The notes under the pieces are model-generated. The model was not told the DNA's origin, searched no databases, and was given only the letters and a program-made list of their open reading frames with translations. Below, in pieces: positions 8,711-16,752 of a DNA stretch of 35,718 nucleotides (its first letter is position 1; the number at the start of each line of letters is the position of its first letter). This DNA is from Gammaproteobacteria bacterium (GTDB lineage: Bacteria > Pseudomonadota > Gammaproteobacteria > Pseudomonadales > Azotimanducaceae), in contig VXYL01000035.1 of the NCBI GenBank assembly GCA_009846005.1, forward strand, positions 1 to 35,718. The letters are read 5' to 3'. A program made the position numbers and the translations under genes.

Positions 8711-8842
8711 GGTGGGCTCGCCGGCCTGTGGTTCAGTCGTCGAGCGATTCGCGCTTGCGCGGGGTCTGGTCCCGTCGAGCTCTTGACCGATTCGTGCTCT
8801 AACCGGGTCCAGGTGACAGCACACGCTTGAGGATCTCGCTCG

Positions 8843-8890
8843 ATATCGCTCGATGGGACCGCCGAACTAGGCGATACGGAGGATGGAACA
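8843..8890 (+). pseudogene. Remnant of an STN-domain end upstream of the second TonB receptor
   Basis: Read in the frame of the receptor that starts at 8891, these bases give ISLDGTAELGDTEDGT, matching ISLDGTAEPGNTEDGP at the end of the STN domain of the other receptor. The frame closes at a TGA about 15 bases upstream, and no further STN sequence is recognisable. I infer that the plus-strand receptor gene descends from an STN-bearing ancestor that lost its signalling domain, or that it was copied from the internal leader onward. Confidence 0.6.
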
Positions 8891-8980
8891 ATGGAAGAAT
8901 CTGAGACCGAGAGAAGACCACTACTGCGACGCATCGGGGCAACGCTCGCCGCCGTGCTGGTGGCGTCGTCGGGCTTCGCT
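8843..8980 (+). repeat. 138-bp leader repeat, copy B (start of the plus-strand receptor gene)
   Basis: This is the ungapped counterpart of the minus-strand block 6362-6499. It carries GGAGG at 8878-8882 followed by ATG 8891, the same 8-base spacing as copy A, and the signal peptide of the plus-strand receptor. Differences are mainly single substitutions, many silent. Confidence 0.85.
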
Positions 8981-11650
8981 GCCGACGAGGCGTCGGAGCA
9001 GGACGACGAGGAGATGAGGGAGGAACTCCTCGTCGTGACCGGTACCCGATTGCCTACCGGGCCCGAAGCCTCGCCAATAGTCGTAATCACCCGCCCCGAA
9101 ATGGATGCCCGGGGACTGACGAGCATCGAGGACATCGTTCGCTACCTGCCGCAGAACTTCTCCACGATTACCAACGGGGGCAGTTACGACGGTCGGTCAC
9201 CGCGGTTCCAGATCGGCTCGGTCACGATCAATCTCCGTGGCCTCGGCGAAGGATCCACGCTGGTCCTAGTCAATGGGAAGCGCCTGGCAGCCTCGCCTTC
9301 TGAGCGAGGCACCTTCACCGACGTTTCCACGCTGCCGTTCAGCGCCATCGAGCGGGTGGAAGTGATGACGGACGGTGCCAGCGCCGTGTACGGCTCCGAC
9401 GCCGTCGGAGGGGTGGTCAACTTCATCATGAAGAAGGACTACCGGGGGTCGGAAACGTCGGTACGCTTTGAGAACAGCAGTTCAGGCGGACACCGAAGGG
9501 CCGTCGAGCAGACGTTCGGACTCTCCTGGGGCACCGGCAACGTGACTGCGTCGGCGAGCTATCGCGAGGACGATCCGGTATTTGCGCGCGATGCCGGTCT
9601 CGATACGGACGGGGACTACCGCGAGCAGGGCGGCAGACTCTATCCCAACACCTTCGGACAACCCGGCAATATCCTGCGGTTTGGACTTCCTTCGAACGCG
9701 CCGCCGAATACGACCTATGGGATCCTGCCGCCCGGCGACGGCACCAACTTCAGCCCGGATGACGTCATCTGGGTGTCCAACGAGGAGGTCGCCACCCAGT
9801 CGGGGAACTTCAATCTCCTGCAAAAGGGACTTTCGGCTAACGCCAATGGCGAAGCGATTCCCGCTTCCGAGCACTTGTCTGCCTACCTGAGCGTGACGCA
9901 GGACATCGGGGAGAGTCTCGCGCTGAGCCTGTCCGCAACCTATGCCCGGCAAGACTCCGTTCAGGAGGCCGTGGGCGCATCGTTCAGTGGCTGGGTTCCG
10001 GCAAGCAACTACTACAACCCGTTTGGCGAACGCGTTTACATGGCCTACAGCTTTGGACGTGAAATCGCCGATGGAAAACTCGCGGGTTTCGCAAGGACGA
10101 CCGACTTGGATCGCGTGAACCTAAGCACGTCGGTGACCTGGGAAACGCCACTTGAGGGTTGGACGGCCGTCTTCTCCGCCAACTACGGGAAGGACAATCC
10201 ATACGGCGGCTATCCCGGATCCTTCAACTACAGGGGTGCGGCGTTCCAGGCAGCGCTTGCCAGCAGCGATCCGGCGGAAGCGATCAATCCGTTCGGCGAT
10301 GGCACCGTGCAGCGCGCCACGCTCAACGAGTTCTCGGAATACGCCACGCGGGGAGCGCGGGAGGGTCGTCAGCGTGTCGTTGGCCTAAGCCTTTCCGGCA
10401 CGCTTCTTGAACTTGCCGGGGGGCCCGTCGATTTGGCCGTGGGAACCGAGGTGAGGACTGACACGCTCGACTTCGATTCGTTCCTGTTGAATCCGTTTAC
10501 GTTCCGTGTGCCGGGTGCGCCGGAGATCGTTCCCGAGTCGGAAAACTCGGCCTGGTTTTTCGAACTCTCGGCACCGCTTGTCGGCGACTCGAACTCGCGC
10601 CCGGGCATCCATGGATTGAGGTTGTATGCGGCTGGCCGCTATGACGAATACGAGATCGAAGGGCCGTTCGAGGGCATTCTGGAACCTGCGAGCAACCGAA
10701 CATTCGATGACTTCGTCACCAAGCTCGGCGTGGTGTACTACCCAGCGGAGAGCCTTAAGCTGCGCGCCACATGGGGTCAGGCTTTCTTGGCGGCAACGTT
10801 GCCGGAACTGTTCGGGCCAGTGAACACCTATACTTTCTTCCGGTTTCTTGATCCTCTCAACCCCGTGGAGAACGGCGGGCCGTTCGCGTCGGTTTTTCCC
10901 ACCACCGTTCTTGGCGGAAACCCCGACCTGCAACCCCAGACTTCCGATACCACCACGGTTGGTTTCGAGTTCACTCCAGCCGGAATGTCCGGGCTGTATC
11001 TCTCCGCGACCTATAGCAAGATTGACTTCGAGGGGCTGATCGGGAGCTTGAGTAGCGCCTTTGGGTGGCCGCCGGTGTATGCCTTTGAGAATTGGCAGCA
11101 GTTCCCCGACCAAATCAAGCGCGATGCAAACGGCGTTCTGACGTACCTGTCCCTGCAGAGCATCAACTTGTCCGCCAGGACCAGTGAGGCGCTGGACTTC
11201 GATGTGCGATATGCATTCGACACGCCCAGAGGCGAGTTTGAGGTAGGCATTCTCGGGACCAATACGCTGACGCTGGAAACGGTCTCGGGACCGGGCGTTG
11301 ATGCGGTTGAACAGGAGGGTACGAACCAGGGCCCTGTCGAGCTGAAGGGTAGCGCGTACGTGGACTGGTCACTCGGACCCTGGGGCGCCAACCTGACGAT
11401 CAACCGCGCCGGCAGCTACAAAAACATCAACAACGGCGTATCGCGAACCGATGTGGACGGCTACACGACAGTCGACCTGCAAGGAACCTACGCGCATCCC
11501 GAGTCGCCGTGGCGCGTCACCGCTGGCATGCAGAATGCCCTCGATGCGGATTTCCCCTTCTTCGACGGCTACTACGGTGTGGATTCGGCGCATGTTGATT
11601 TTCGTCGCCGTATCGCCTTCGTCGATTTCGTAATGGAGTTGTCCTGGTAG
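8891..11650 (+). CDS. TonB-dependent outer-membrane receptor without STN domain
   Basis: This is an outer-membrane active transporter of 919 residues, energised by TonB/ExbBD. The start at ATG 8891 is set by GGAGG 8 bases upstream. An unusual acidic n-region (MEESETERRP) precedes the signal peptide core (IGATLAAVLVASSGFA). A TonB-box-like EELLVVTGTR follows, then the plug (TLVLVNGKRLAASPSERGTF, IERVEVMTDGASAVYGSDAV, GGVVNFIMKKDY) and a barrel ending ...FVMELSW with the C-terminal aromatic residue. This plug type is common in large TonB receptors of heterotrophic gammaproteobacteria and unlike that of the neighbouring STN receptor, although the leaders are near-identical. It starts a plus-strand unit with two thioredoxin-fold genes (gaps of 53 and 25 bases). 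The substrate cannot be read from sequence. Confidence 0.93.
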   Translation: MEESETERRPLLRRIGATLAAVLVASSGFAADEASEQDDEEMREELLVVTGTRLPTGPEASPIVVITRPEMDARGLTSIEDIVRYLPQNFSTITNGGSYDGRSPRFQIGSVTINLRGLGEGSTLVLVNGKRLAASPSERGTFTDVSTLPFSAIERVEVMTDGASAVYGSDAVGGVVNFIMKKDYRGSETSVRFENSSSGGHRRAVEQTFGLSWGTGNVTASASYREDDPVFARDAGLDTDGDYREQGGRLYPNTFGQPGNILRFGLPSNAPPNTTYGILPPGDGTNFSPDDVIWVSNEEVATQSGNFNLLQKGLSANANGEAIPASEHLSAYLSVTQDIGESLALSLSATYARQDSVQEAVGASFSGWVPASNYYNPFGERVYMAYSFGREIADGKLAGFARTTDLDRVNLSTSVTWETPLEGWTAVFSANYGKDNPYGGYPGSFNYRGAAFQAALASSDPAEAINPFGDGTVQRATLNEFSEYATRGAREGRQRVVGLSLSGTLLELAGGPVDLAVGTEVRTDTLDFDSFLLNPFTFRVPGAPEIVPESENSAWFFELSAPLVGDSNSRPGIHGLRLYAAGRYDEYEIEGPFEGILEPASNRTFDDFVTKLGVVYYPAESLKLRATWGQAFLAATLPELFGPVNTYTFFRFLDPLNPVENGGPFASVFPTTVLGGNPDLQPQTSDTTTVGFEFTPAGMSGLYLSATYSKIDFEGLIGSLSSAFGWPPVYAFENWQQFPDQIKRDANGVLTYLSLQSINLSARTSEALDFDVRYAFDTPRGEFEVGILGTNTLTLETVSGPGVDAVEQEGTNQGPVELKGSAYVDWSLGPWGANLTINRAGSYKNINNGVSRTDVDGYTTVDLQGTYAHPESPWRVTAGMQNALDADFPFFDGYYGVDSAHVDFRRRIAFVDFVMELSW

Positions 11651-11703
11651 GGGTTTGGTTGGCGGGGGAATCGCCTGTGGAGAAATCACTGGTAGAAGGC
11701 GCC

Positions 11704-12915
11704 GTGTATCGCACGATCATCGCGGGTACTTGCCTGCTTGCGATGATCGGCTGCGCACCGGTCGCGGATGAGGTCGCAGCCGATCAGGCGGTACCCGGGG
11801 CCGGGAGCGGGGCCGCCTACGTAAACGACGCGAACTTCCGGGAAGAGGTGTTCGAGTCGGACTTGCCGGTGCTGGTGGACTTCACCGCCACGTGGTGCGT
11901 GCCCTGCAGGGAAGTGGACCCGATCGTCGACGAACTGGCGTCCGAACTGGCCGGGAAGGCGAAGATCGTCAAGCTCGACATTGACGACTCACCCGAGATC
12001 TACCAAGCGCTTCGCGTCAACGGCGTTCCCACCGTCATCTTCTTTAACGAAGGTTGGGAAGAGGACCGCATAGGTAGCCCGCAGAAGCGGGAGATCTACG
12101 AGCAGTACCTGACCACGATGATCGAAGGCGGGGACATGCTCGATACACGCCTCGAGATGCTGCTACAGGACGACTACCGGCAGCATTTCATCGTCTCGCG
12201 GGAACTGGAGGATATCGAGGCCATCATTCCGCACCGGCCCGATCTCCTGGTCGCGCCCTTTGACGATGGCCGCACGCCGCTTTCGGTGGCGATCAAGCGC
12301 CCGAGCGTCCGCCAGAAAGCGCTGATCGAACTGATCCTGTCGCACGAGCCGAAGATCGCCCTGCACGACCTGATGGGCATCGGCCGCTGCGATGAGTTCC
12401 TGGCGGCGGTGGAGGCTGATCCCGATCTCGCCAACCAGCCCGATCCGGACGGTGCGACGCCGCTCTGGCTGGGGCTGATGGGGAGCGTCAAGGAGCGCGA
12501 CGACCATTGCGCCCGCGCGCTTCTGGACGCGGGCGCACAACCGCTAAGCAGCGCATCGTTCTACTTGCCGAGGGCGGTGATCTTCTACGAGGATCCCGAG
12601 CTTCTGCGGACATTCCTCGACCGAGGCTTGGACCCGGGCGAGACGGACGAACGGGGGATGAATGCGCTGCACATGACCACCATGTACGGCTACTACCCGC
12701 TGGTCGAAGCGTTGTTGGAATACGGCATGGATCCGGCCACGGCGAACGGGAACGGCGAAACCGCCGTGGAAATGGTGCGTAGCCAGCAGCAACGGCGCGA
12801 GGAACTCTGGAACGAGCGCGGGATGCTGGAGACGCCGGAACAGCGGGCGGCATTCCGCGAGTACCAGGAGGAGTCGAACAGGTTGCTGGCGCTTCTCGAA
12901 GGCGCTCAAACCTGA
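11704..12915 (+). CDS. Thioredoxin-ankyrin fusion lipoprotein
   Basis: This is a predicted periplasm-facing lipoprotein of about 403 residues. The signal MYRTIIAGTCLLAMIGC ends in a lipobox-like MIG-Cys. A thioredoxin domain follows (about residues 33-140) with the active site WCVPC in VLVDFTATWCVPCREVDPIV and the cis-Pro motif NGVPTVIFF. The rest resembles degenerate ankyrin repeats: DGRTPLSVAIKRPS, DGATPLWLGLMGS and RGMNALHMTTMYGYYPLVEA, then LLEYGMDPATANGNGETAVE. Ankyrin repeats normally bind proteins, so a docking surface beside a redox centre is likely. I chose GTG 11704 because it gives a compact lipoprotein signal; GTG 11677 and TTG 11659 are alternatives. It sits between a TonB receptor and another thioredoxin-fold protein. 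Confidence 0.82.
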   Translation: MYRTIIAGTCLLAMIGCAPVADEVAADQAVPGAGSGAAYVNDANFREEVFESDLPVLVDFTATWCVPCREVDPIVDELASELAGKAKIVKLDIDDSPEIYQALRVNGVPTVIFFNEGWEEDRIGSPQKREIYEQYLTTMIEGGDMLDTRLEMLLQDDYRQHFIVSRELEDIEAIIPHRPDLLVAPFDDGRTPLSVAIKRPSVRQKALIELILSHEPKIALHDLMGIGRCDEFLAAVEADPDLANQPDPDGATPLWLGLMGSVKERDDHCARALLDAGAQPLSSASFYLPRAVIFYEDPELLRTFLDRGLDPGETDERGMNALHMTTMYGYYPLVEALLEYGMDPATANGNGETAVEMVRSQQQRREELWNERGMLETPEQRAAFREYQEESNRLLALLEGAQT

Positions 12916-12940
12916 TTTTCTTGCGACAGGAGGCAAGCAA

Positions 12941-15127
12941 ATGCTCGCTAGGAAGATAGTCTTCGCCACTCTCGTCATTGCGAGCGGTTGTCTTGCTGCG
13001 ACGCTTCGCGCAGAGGAAGTCGGCAACGACGGACCGTCGAGTAGCGCTGCTGCCGCGGCCGAGGTCAGCTATGCCGAGGGCGAGCGGGCCTATCAGGATC
13101 GGAACCTCGCTGACGCCGTTGCGCATTTCCGGGCCGCAATCGAACTCGATCCCAACAACACCAAAGCGCATCAGCAGTTCATCCGGGCGTCTCAGGATCT
13201 CGGCAGATCGGAAATCAGCGCCGAACTGGATGAAGACGCGCGCGATGTGGCAATGAAGGCTGCCGGCGATGAGTCCTTTGAGAGCCTGCTCGCCGTCTAC
13301 CAGGAGTGGTCACAGGATTTCTCAGAAGTCGCAGCCTACAAGTGGGCGCTTGGCGAGCTCTACATGTATCGGGATTATGACAAGGTCAGGCAGTACACGA
13401 ACGAGGCGATCGCCCTGGATCCGGGCCTTGCCGACGGCTACAGCACCTTGGCGCTCATCGCCGATGTGAGCGGAGACAACGAGCGGGAACTGGAATTCTT
13501 GAGGAAAGCGGTCGAGACGGCGCCGGAGAGTCCCGACAAAGCGTTCTACTACGCGGCAACATTGAACAAGACCGATCCGGTGTCGGGGCGAATTGCGTCC
13601 CTTGAAGTCGCCGAACGGTTTCCCGAGAGCGAGCGCGGCGCGCAGGCGCTGTATTGGCTCGCGTATCGAACAGAGGACCGCGACGAACAAATCGCACTGT
13701 ATGAGCGGCTGCGCACGACCTATGCCCCCGAAGACTTCAGCTGGTCCGCGTCCGGAATGACCTTGCTGGCAGACCTGTACTCCGAGTCCCACCCGGAAAA
13801 GGCCCTCGCCCTTGCCGAGCAGATGGTTGCGGCGACGGCCGAAGAACCGGATGGCTGGAGCGCAGGAATCTGGAACGACCGACTGACGTACCAGCGAAAC
13901 GTGACGAAGGGCAACGAACTGATCGCCGACGGCCAGTATCAGCAGGCCGTGGAGTTGCTGGAGGGCACAACGATCCCACGTTACGTCAACTCCAATGTCT
14001 TCCATGAGACCAAGGCCAAGGCGCTGGACGGGGCCGGTCAGACCGTTGAAGCCTATGAGTACCTGCTTCGGCAGGCGGCGAAGGAGCCGACAGACAGGGT
14101 CTGGGCGGCGACGCTTGTCTACGCCAAGAAACTCGGAAAGGACGACAACACAACAAGGGCTGAGATCAGGGATGCGCTGGAAGAGGAGGCGGAGCAAATC
14201 GAGGACTATTCCTTCGAGCGCTACGACAATGGCGAGCAGGTGTCACTGTCGGATTTCAAGGGCAAGGTCGTACTATTGAACTTCTGGTACCCGTTCTGCG
14301 GGCCATGCCGGGGCGAAAACCCCGAGCTCCAGAAGGTCCTGGAGAAGTACGGCCCCAAGGGGTTCGAGATTCTTGCGCTCAACGTACACCCGGAAGAAGA
14401 TCAGTTCGTCATGCCCTACGCCAACGGCAACGGATTCGATTTCATCCAGCTCCGAAGCGATATGGAGTTTGCGAAAGCCGAGTTCCAGGCCCGCGGTATG
14501 CCAACGAATTTCCTCCTGGACGTGGAAGGGCGCAAAGTCCTAAGACTCCCGCCGATCTCGGGAACGAGGGTCAGGACGCTGGAACTGCAGATTGAATCGC
14601 TGCTGCCCGAGATGAGCGCGGCAAGCGTGGGCGGTTCGGACGTTGTTGTACCGGATTCGGCGCGGGCGGACGATGCAGAACCCCCGCTTGCCCGCGTGAT
14701 CGGCTCGGCCGACCCCAAGGAGTTGCCGGCCGGTGGAGAGGCTCTCCTGAAGATCGAGTTGGACCTCGCGCCCGGCACGCACGCAAACTCCGACTCGCCG
14801 ACGGACCCCGCGTTGATTCCGACGACGTTTTTCCCCGATTCGGTTGACGGCGTCGTGTGGGAACAGGTGAGCTATCCGCAACCGACCGAGGTGATCGAGT
14901 GGTACTCCGTAGACCCGCTGCCGGTCTTTGAGGATGGTGCCGTGATACGGGCTCGCCTGACTGTCGAAGAAGATGCCGCACCCGGAGAGCTTGACCTATC
15001 GGGCCAACTGCGAATCCAGGTGTGTGACGCCGACTCCTGCTATCCGCCCGAGCGGGTACCCATCGCGGTTGCCGTTACCGTGATTGGCCCGGCTTTGGGG
15101 CGCTCAGACACACGAGGCATGCCGTAG
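12941..15127 (+). CDS. Periplasmic TPR-TlpA-DsbD alpha-like fusion protein
   Basis: This is a 728-residue predicted periplasmic thiol-redox protein. An AGGAGG site precedes ATG 12941, and the signal peptide is ARKIVFATLVIASGCLAATL. Residues about 40-380 form TPR-like helices (SYAEGERAYQDRNLADAVAH, FRAAIELDPNN and others). Residues about 410-560 are a TlpA/ResA-type thioredoxin domain with active site CGPC in LNFWYPFCGPCRGENPEL and cis-Pro RGMPTNFLL. Residues about 585-715 resemble the DsbD N-terminal (alpha) domain, including the paired cysteines of QVCDADSCYPPERVP. A DsbD-type membrane domain is absent, so electrons would come from elsewhere. TlpA plus a DsbD-alpha-like domain in one chain suggests relay of electrons to a substrate held by the TPR part; this is inference. 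Its TAG stop lies inside a REP-like GTAG head. Confidence 0.85.
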   Translation: MLARKIVFATLVIASGCLAATLRAEEVGNDGPSSSAAAAAEVSYAEGERAYQDRNLADAVAHFRAAIELDPNNTKAHQQFIRASQDLGRSEISAELDEDARDVAMKAAGDESFESLLAVYQEWSQDFSEVAAYKWALGELYMYRDYDKVRQYTNEAIALDPGLADGYSTLALIADVSGDNERELEFLRKAVETAPESPDKAFYYAATLNKTDPVSGRIASLEVAERFPESERGAQALYWLAYRTEDRDEQIALYERLRTTYAPEDFSWSASGMTLLADLYSESHPEKALALAEQMVAATAEEPDGWSAGIWNDRLTYQRNVTKGNELIADGQYQQAVELLEGTTIPRYVNSNVFHETKAKALDGAGQTVEAYEYLLRQAAKEPTDRVWAATLVYAKKLGKDDNTTRAEIRDALEEEAEQIEDYSFERYDNGEQVSLSDFKGKVVLLNFWYPFCGPCRGENPELQKVLEKYGPKGFEILALNVHPEEDQFVMPYANGNGFDFIQLRSDMEFAKAEFQARGMPTNFLLDVEGRKVLRLPPISGTRVRTLELQIESLLPEMSAASVGGSDVVVPDSARADDAEPPLARVIGSADPKELPAGGEALLKIELDLAPGTHANSDSPTDPALIPTTFFPDSVDGVVWEQVSYPQPTEVIEWYSVDPLPVFEDGAVIRARLTVEEDAAPGELDLSGQLRIQVCDADSCYPPERVPIAVAVTVIGPALGRSDTRGMP

Positions 15128-15148
15128 GGGACGGGCTTGTCCCGTCCC
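15124..15148 (+). repeat. REP-like palindrome, copy 1
   Basis: A GTAG head is followed by stem GGGACGGG, loop CTTGT and stem CCCGTCCC. It is identical to copy 3 (26656-26680, opposite strand) and near-identical to copy 2 (29501-29525). TAG of the head is the stop codon of the TPR-TlpA gene. The layout matches REP sequences moved by RAYT transposases; no such transposase is in the window. Confidence 0.75.
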
Positions 15149-15153
15149 GTTGT

Positions 15154-15966
15154 TCAGCAAACCGGAGGTGCCCGATCCTTCGCGAGGAAATCGATCGCGG
15201 CAGCGGCCAGCGCCGGATCCCGACCGGCGGTTGTGTGCCCACCTCCCACCACCACGGCGGTCGCATTGGGCAACGCCTCGGCGAAGGCGTGCGGACTGGC
15301 ATCGTCGGCGCCGCAGATGGCCAAAACGGGAATGCCGATCCCTCGAGGGTCGAGTCCCGGCTCGGCGCTGTCCCCCGAACGCAACCGAGCCGCAAGCGCA
15401 AGACGGTCGACGCCGCCGCGGTCTGCCGCGTCGCGCCACGCCCTGGCTTGACGATCCTCGATAGTGTCGGGCTCGTCGGCCTCAAAGCCTTCCGCCAGGC
15501 GCTCCGCCTGACGCGCCCACTCCTCCGAGGCGTATTCATCGAGCAGATCAGACGGCGGCCCGCCCCAGCCGCACACGACCGCCCGGGTCACGGGGGCGCC
15601 GAGGTTCACGGCGCGGGACGTGAGTTCGGAACCCACGCCATATGCGCAAAGCGCGTATTCCGCAAGCCCGAGGTGTTCACCCAGCGCAATGACATCCCGG
15701 GCCATGGCTTGGTCCCGGTAGGCGGCCGGGTCGCGTGGTGCCTGGGAACGTCCGTGGGCGCGTAGATCAAGCGAGAAGGAACGCATGCCTCGTGCGGCGA
15801 GCGAATTGCCTAGGCCGTGTAGTGCGCGAGCACTCGACAGCAGGCCATGGAGCAGGATCACGGCGTCGCCGTTATCGTCGTCGGCGTGAACGTAGTAGAC
15901 CAGGCGGATGCCGTCGAAGGACCGGAAACTGCGTGACTGGGGCCGCTCTGTAGCGGGACTACCCAT
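15154..15966 (-). CDS. Alpha/beta-hydrolase-fold protein, nucleophile Ser replaced by Gly
   Basis: This is a 270-residue cytoplasmic protein of the alpha/beta-hydrolase fold. The oxyanion-hole strand AVILLHGLLSSARALHGLG and the block DLRAHGRSQAPRDPAAY are typical. The acid (CGADDAS) and the histidine (GGGHTTAG) are present. At the nucleophile elbow, where the family has G-x-S-x-G, the sequence reads CAYGVGSE, so Gly sits at the Ser position (codon GGC at 15637-15639, one base from AGC Ser). The protein may therefore be catalytically dead, have another role, or reflect a recent mutation or a sequencing or consensus error. It is the last gene of a minus-strand operon with the SDR (6-base gap) and the luciferase-like monooxygenase. 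Confidence 0.85.
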   Translation of the reverse strand: MGSPATERPQSRSFRSFDGIRLVYYVHADDDNGDAVILLHGLLSSARALHGLGNSLAARGMRSFSLDLRAHGRSQAPRDPAAYRDQAMARDVIALGEHLGLAEYALCAYGVGSELTSRAVNLGAPVTRAVVCGWGGPPSDLLDEYASEEWARQAERLAEGFEADEPDTIEDRQARAWRDAADRGGVDRLALAARLRSGDSAEPGLDPRGIGIPVLAICGADDASPHAFAEALPNATAVVVGGGHTTAGRDPALAAAAIDFLAKDRAPPVC

Positions 15967-15972
15967 CGGTTG

Positions 15973-16752
15973 TCAACGAGCCGTGAACCGGCGGATCAGC
16001 CTTCTCAGGAAGACCGACTGAAGCATCGGGTCGATCCACCGGTAGATTCGGCCCGACACGTACACACACTTGCCTTTCTCCACCGCCGCCAAACCTTCAC
16101 GCACCACCACGTCGGCGTCGTACCACATGAATCCCGGAGACGCCGATTTCATATCGAGCATGTCGGCGACCTCGTGAAACTCGGTGTGCGTGAAGCCGGG
16201 GCACAGCGCGCAAACGTGGAGTCCCTGGTCCTTCAACGTCAGATGAAGGGCTTCCGACAGCGCGACGACATAGGCTTTGGTCGGACCGTAGTTCGTGTCC
16301 CTGGCCCGCGCGATGCGACCTGCAACCGACGATACGTTGATGATGCGTCCGTAGCCCCGATCGGCCATGCCCGGCGCGAACAGATGGCAGAGGTGGGCCA
16401 TCGACGTCATCATCAACTGGAGGAACGACGCGTGCGCCCCCCAATCGCGGTCCTCGATGAGTTCCGGGCCGGCGGACCCCGCGTTGTTGACCAGGTAGTC
16501 GACATCGAGTCCCAGTTCCGCGACCTTGTCGGCGATCATCCGCGGCGCGTGGATATCGGCAAGGTCGGCCGTGACTACTTCAACCCTCGCATCGTGGCCA
16601 TCGCGCAGCTCCTCGGCCAGTTGCTCGAGGCGGTCCCGGCGGCGTGCGACCGCGACGATGTCGTGTCCCCCGGCAGCGAGTTGGCGGGCGAACTCGGCAC
16701 CGAGGCCGGCGGACGCGCCGGTGACCAATGCGGTGCGTTTCGACTCGGTCAT
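15973..16752 (-). CDS. Short-chain dehydrogenase/reductase
   Basis: This is an NAD(P)-dependent oxidoreductase of the classical SDR family, 259 residues, acting on an alcohol/ketone pair that sequence does not define. It shows the nucleotide-binding TGASAGLG at residues 11-18, ADLAD after the fourth strand, NNAG, the catalytic Ser in INVSSVAGR and the Tyr/Lys pair in YGPTKAYV. RR and R residues after the second strand (AVARRRDR) suggest NADP(H) preference. Its ATG overlaps the stop of the luciferase-like gene as ATGA, and the hydrolase follows after 6 bases, so the three are translated together. The order dehydrogenase, flavin monooxygenase and hydrolase fits alcohol-to-ketone-to-ester chemistry, but the substrate is unknown. 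Confidence 0.92.
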   Translation of the reverse strand: MTESKRTALVTGASAGLGAEFARQLAAGGHDIVAVARRRDRLEQLAEELRDGHDARVEVVTADLADIHAPRMIADKVAELGLDVDYLVNNAGSAGPELIEDRDWGAHASFLQLMMTSMAHLCHLFAPGMADRGYGRIINVSSVAGRIARARDTNYGPTKAYVVALSEALHLTLKDQGLHVCALCPGFTHTEFHEVADMLDMKSASPGFMWYDADVVVREGLAAVEKGKCVYVSGRIYRWIDPMLQSVFLRRLIRRFTAR

